Assembly (NCBI GenBank): GCA_022562375.1
Contig: JADFPK010000115.1
Coordinates: forward strand, 1-6,134
Direction of reading: 5' to 3'
DNA: 6,134 bases
Source: Pseudomonadota bacterium
GTDB taxonomy: Bacteria; Pseudomonadota; Alphaproteobacteria; SMXQ01
Below the pieces are notes generated by a model. The model searched no databases. It was given only the letters and a program-made list of their open reading frames with translations, and was not told the origin of the DNA. The position numbers and the translations under genes were made by a program. Below are positions 5,124 to 6,134 of this stretch, one piece after another; within the stretch, counting starts at the first letter, position 1; every line of letters begins with the position of its first letter.

Positions 5124-6134
5124 TGGCCAAGGACATCCCTTCGGCTTTGACGCCGGTCGCGCGGGTGCTCGTCCTGGCCATACCGGCGTTGCTGGTGATC
5201 GGCAAGGCGCCTCCCGATATCGCCGCGACGCTGGTGGCGGTGCTGTTTCTCATCCGCTCCGCCCTGCTCGGGGACTTCTCGTGGGCGCGGACGCCGTGGA
5301 TCATGGCCGCGTTGGCGGTCTGGATTTACCTGATGTTGGCCAGCCTCGCCGCCGAACATGTGGGCGCCGCGCTGGGGCGGGCGGGACCCTGGATCCGGTT
5401 CGTCCTTTTCGCCGCGGCCCTGCAGTTCTGGGTGCTGAATGACGGTGTGTGGCTGAAAAGGTTGATGATCGCGACCGGCGCGACGGTCGGTTTCGTCGCC
5501 GCCGACACGGTCTTCCAGTTCGTCTTTTCCTATGACATCTTCGGCATACCGCAATATTCCTTCGACCGCTTGACCGGTCCGATGGTCGAGTTGCCGCCGA
5601 AGGTCGGCGTCTACATCATGAGGCTCATGTATCCCGTCCTCGTCTGGGTGATGTTCTGGGCGGTGGCGGGTGGCAGGGGATTGATCGCCAAGGTCACCGC
5701 CATCGCCGCGATCGCGGCCGGCGTAACCACGGTCCTGATCACCGGCGAACGGATGGCTTTCCTGCTGGCGGTATTCGGACTCGCGGTCATGATCGTCCTG
5801 GTCCCGGCGATTAGACGCACCTCGCTGGTGGCGCTACTGGCGGCCGGCCTTTGCGTCGCCGGCGCCTTCGCCCTCAACCCGACGGTTGCCGACCGCTCGT
5901 TACACAAGGCCGTTTCCATCGTCGGGAATTTCTGGCAGAGCCCCTACGGCCTGGTGTGGCTCGGCGGGCTGAAGGTCGCGCGGGAAAACCCGGTGATAGG
6001 GGTCGGTCTCAAGAATCTCCGCACCACTTGCAGGACCGTGGTCTACGGCTCGCCGGACCAGGCCGGGCCCGAGTGCAGCCTCCATCCCCACAACTTCTAT
6101 ATCGAATGGCTGGCGGAGGCCGGGGTGATCGGGC
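5120..6134 (+). CDS. O-antigen ligase family (WaaL/Wzy-like) membrane protein, C-terminus cut by the window edge
   Basis: The frame gives 338 residues and runs off the right edge. It is a polytopic inner-membrane protein with about eight or more hydrophobic segments (for example 14-28, 34-50, 60-77, 92-106, 114-135, 164-184, 189-208, 212-230, 236-252). Family-typical features are TGERMAFLLAVFG (208-220), with a conserved-type arginine, and, after a long hydrophilic and probably periplasmic loop, the HPHNFYIEWLAEAGVIG block (322-338), the Wzy_C-type signature whose histidine is important in known ligases. Such proteins join undecaprenyl-linked glycan to lipid A-core, or polymerise it, on the periplasmic side. 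Being last in a run of glycosyltransferases fits this; ligase versus polymerase cannot be decided. The start could be ATG 5120 or the next codon, ATG 5123; AAGG at 5115-5118 is close to both. Upstream copies of the start region are out of frame. Confidence 0.88.
   Translation, partial: MMAKDIPSALTPVARVLVLAIPALLVIGKAPPDIAATLVAVLFLIRSALLGDFSWARTPWIMAALAVWIYLMLASLAAEHVGAALGRAGPWIRFVLFAAALQFWVLNDGVWLKRLMIATGATVGFVAADTVFQFVFSYDIFGIPQYSFDRLTGPMVELPPKVGVYIMRLMYPVLVWVMFWAVAGGRGLIAKVTAIAAIAAGVTTVLITGERMAFLLAVFGLAVMIVLVPAIRRTSLVALLAAGLCVAGAFALNPTVADRSLHKAVSIVGNFWQSPYGLVWLGGLKVARENPVIGVGLKNLRTTCRTVVYGSPDQAGPECSLHPHNFYIEWLAEAGVIG

Larger units (their letters stand above)
5090..5131 (+). repeat. Three tandem 14-nt units carrying successive start codons
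   Basis: Units at 5090-5103 and 5104-5117 are identical (ACATGACGGCCAAG); the third, 5118-5131, differs at two bases. Each contains an ATG, and since 14 is not a multiple of three, each ATG is in a different frame. The first unit shares its first base with the GT4 stop codon; the last holds the start of the ligase-family gene. It looks like a slippage duplication of the ligase gene's own start region. Confidence 0.9.

Overview
The window is GC-rich bacterial DNA, most likely from an alphaproteobacterium. The Rhodospirillales are my best guess, but this is inferred from composition, gene content and a CtrA-like box, not from a marker gene. It holds six protein genes in two divergent blocks separated by a promoter region of about 300 bp. 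Both edges cut a gene.

Left block, minus strand. At the left edge is the N-terminal 240 residues of a MotA/TolQ/ExbB-family proton-channel protein (1-722), cut off before its C-terminus. Upstream of it is a 350-base stretch with no convincing gene, which contains a near-consensus CtrA-type box (798-816). Next comes a complete ygfZ-type gene (1073-2011) with the KGCYxGQE signature, involved in Fe-S cluster protein maintenance.

Central divergent region (2012-2317). It contains a 19-bp direct repeat with a 22-bp period, a terminator-like hairpin plus T-tract that ends no visible gene, a good sigma70-type promoter facing right (TTGGCA-17-TATAAA), a possible 32-codon leader ORF, and a strong 10-bp hairpin just before the first glycosyltransferase gene.

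Right block, plus strand. This is a tightly packed operon for surface glycan or LPS assembly: a GT9 heptosyltransferase-family gene (2318-3274), a GT2 WaaE/KdtX-like gene (3271-4056), a GT4 gene (4053-5090) and the 5' part of an O-antigen ligase-family membrane protein (5120 to the right edge). The three glycosyltransferases would add sugars to a lipid-linked or core acceptor on the cytoplasmic side. The ligase-family protein would act on the periplasmic face, joining finished glycan to its acceptor. The genes are joined by 4-base ATGA stop/start overlaps. At the ligase start a 14-nt unit is repeated three times, giving two 5-codon mini-ORFs chained to the ligase start by further ATGA overlaps.

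I see no obvious new defence or mobile system. The most unusual signals are the triplicated ligase start, the orphan terminator and possible leader ORF in the divergent region, and the CtrA-like box. No tRNA, rRNA, CRISPR, insertion sequence or attachment site was seen.
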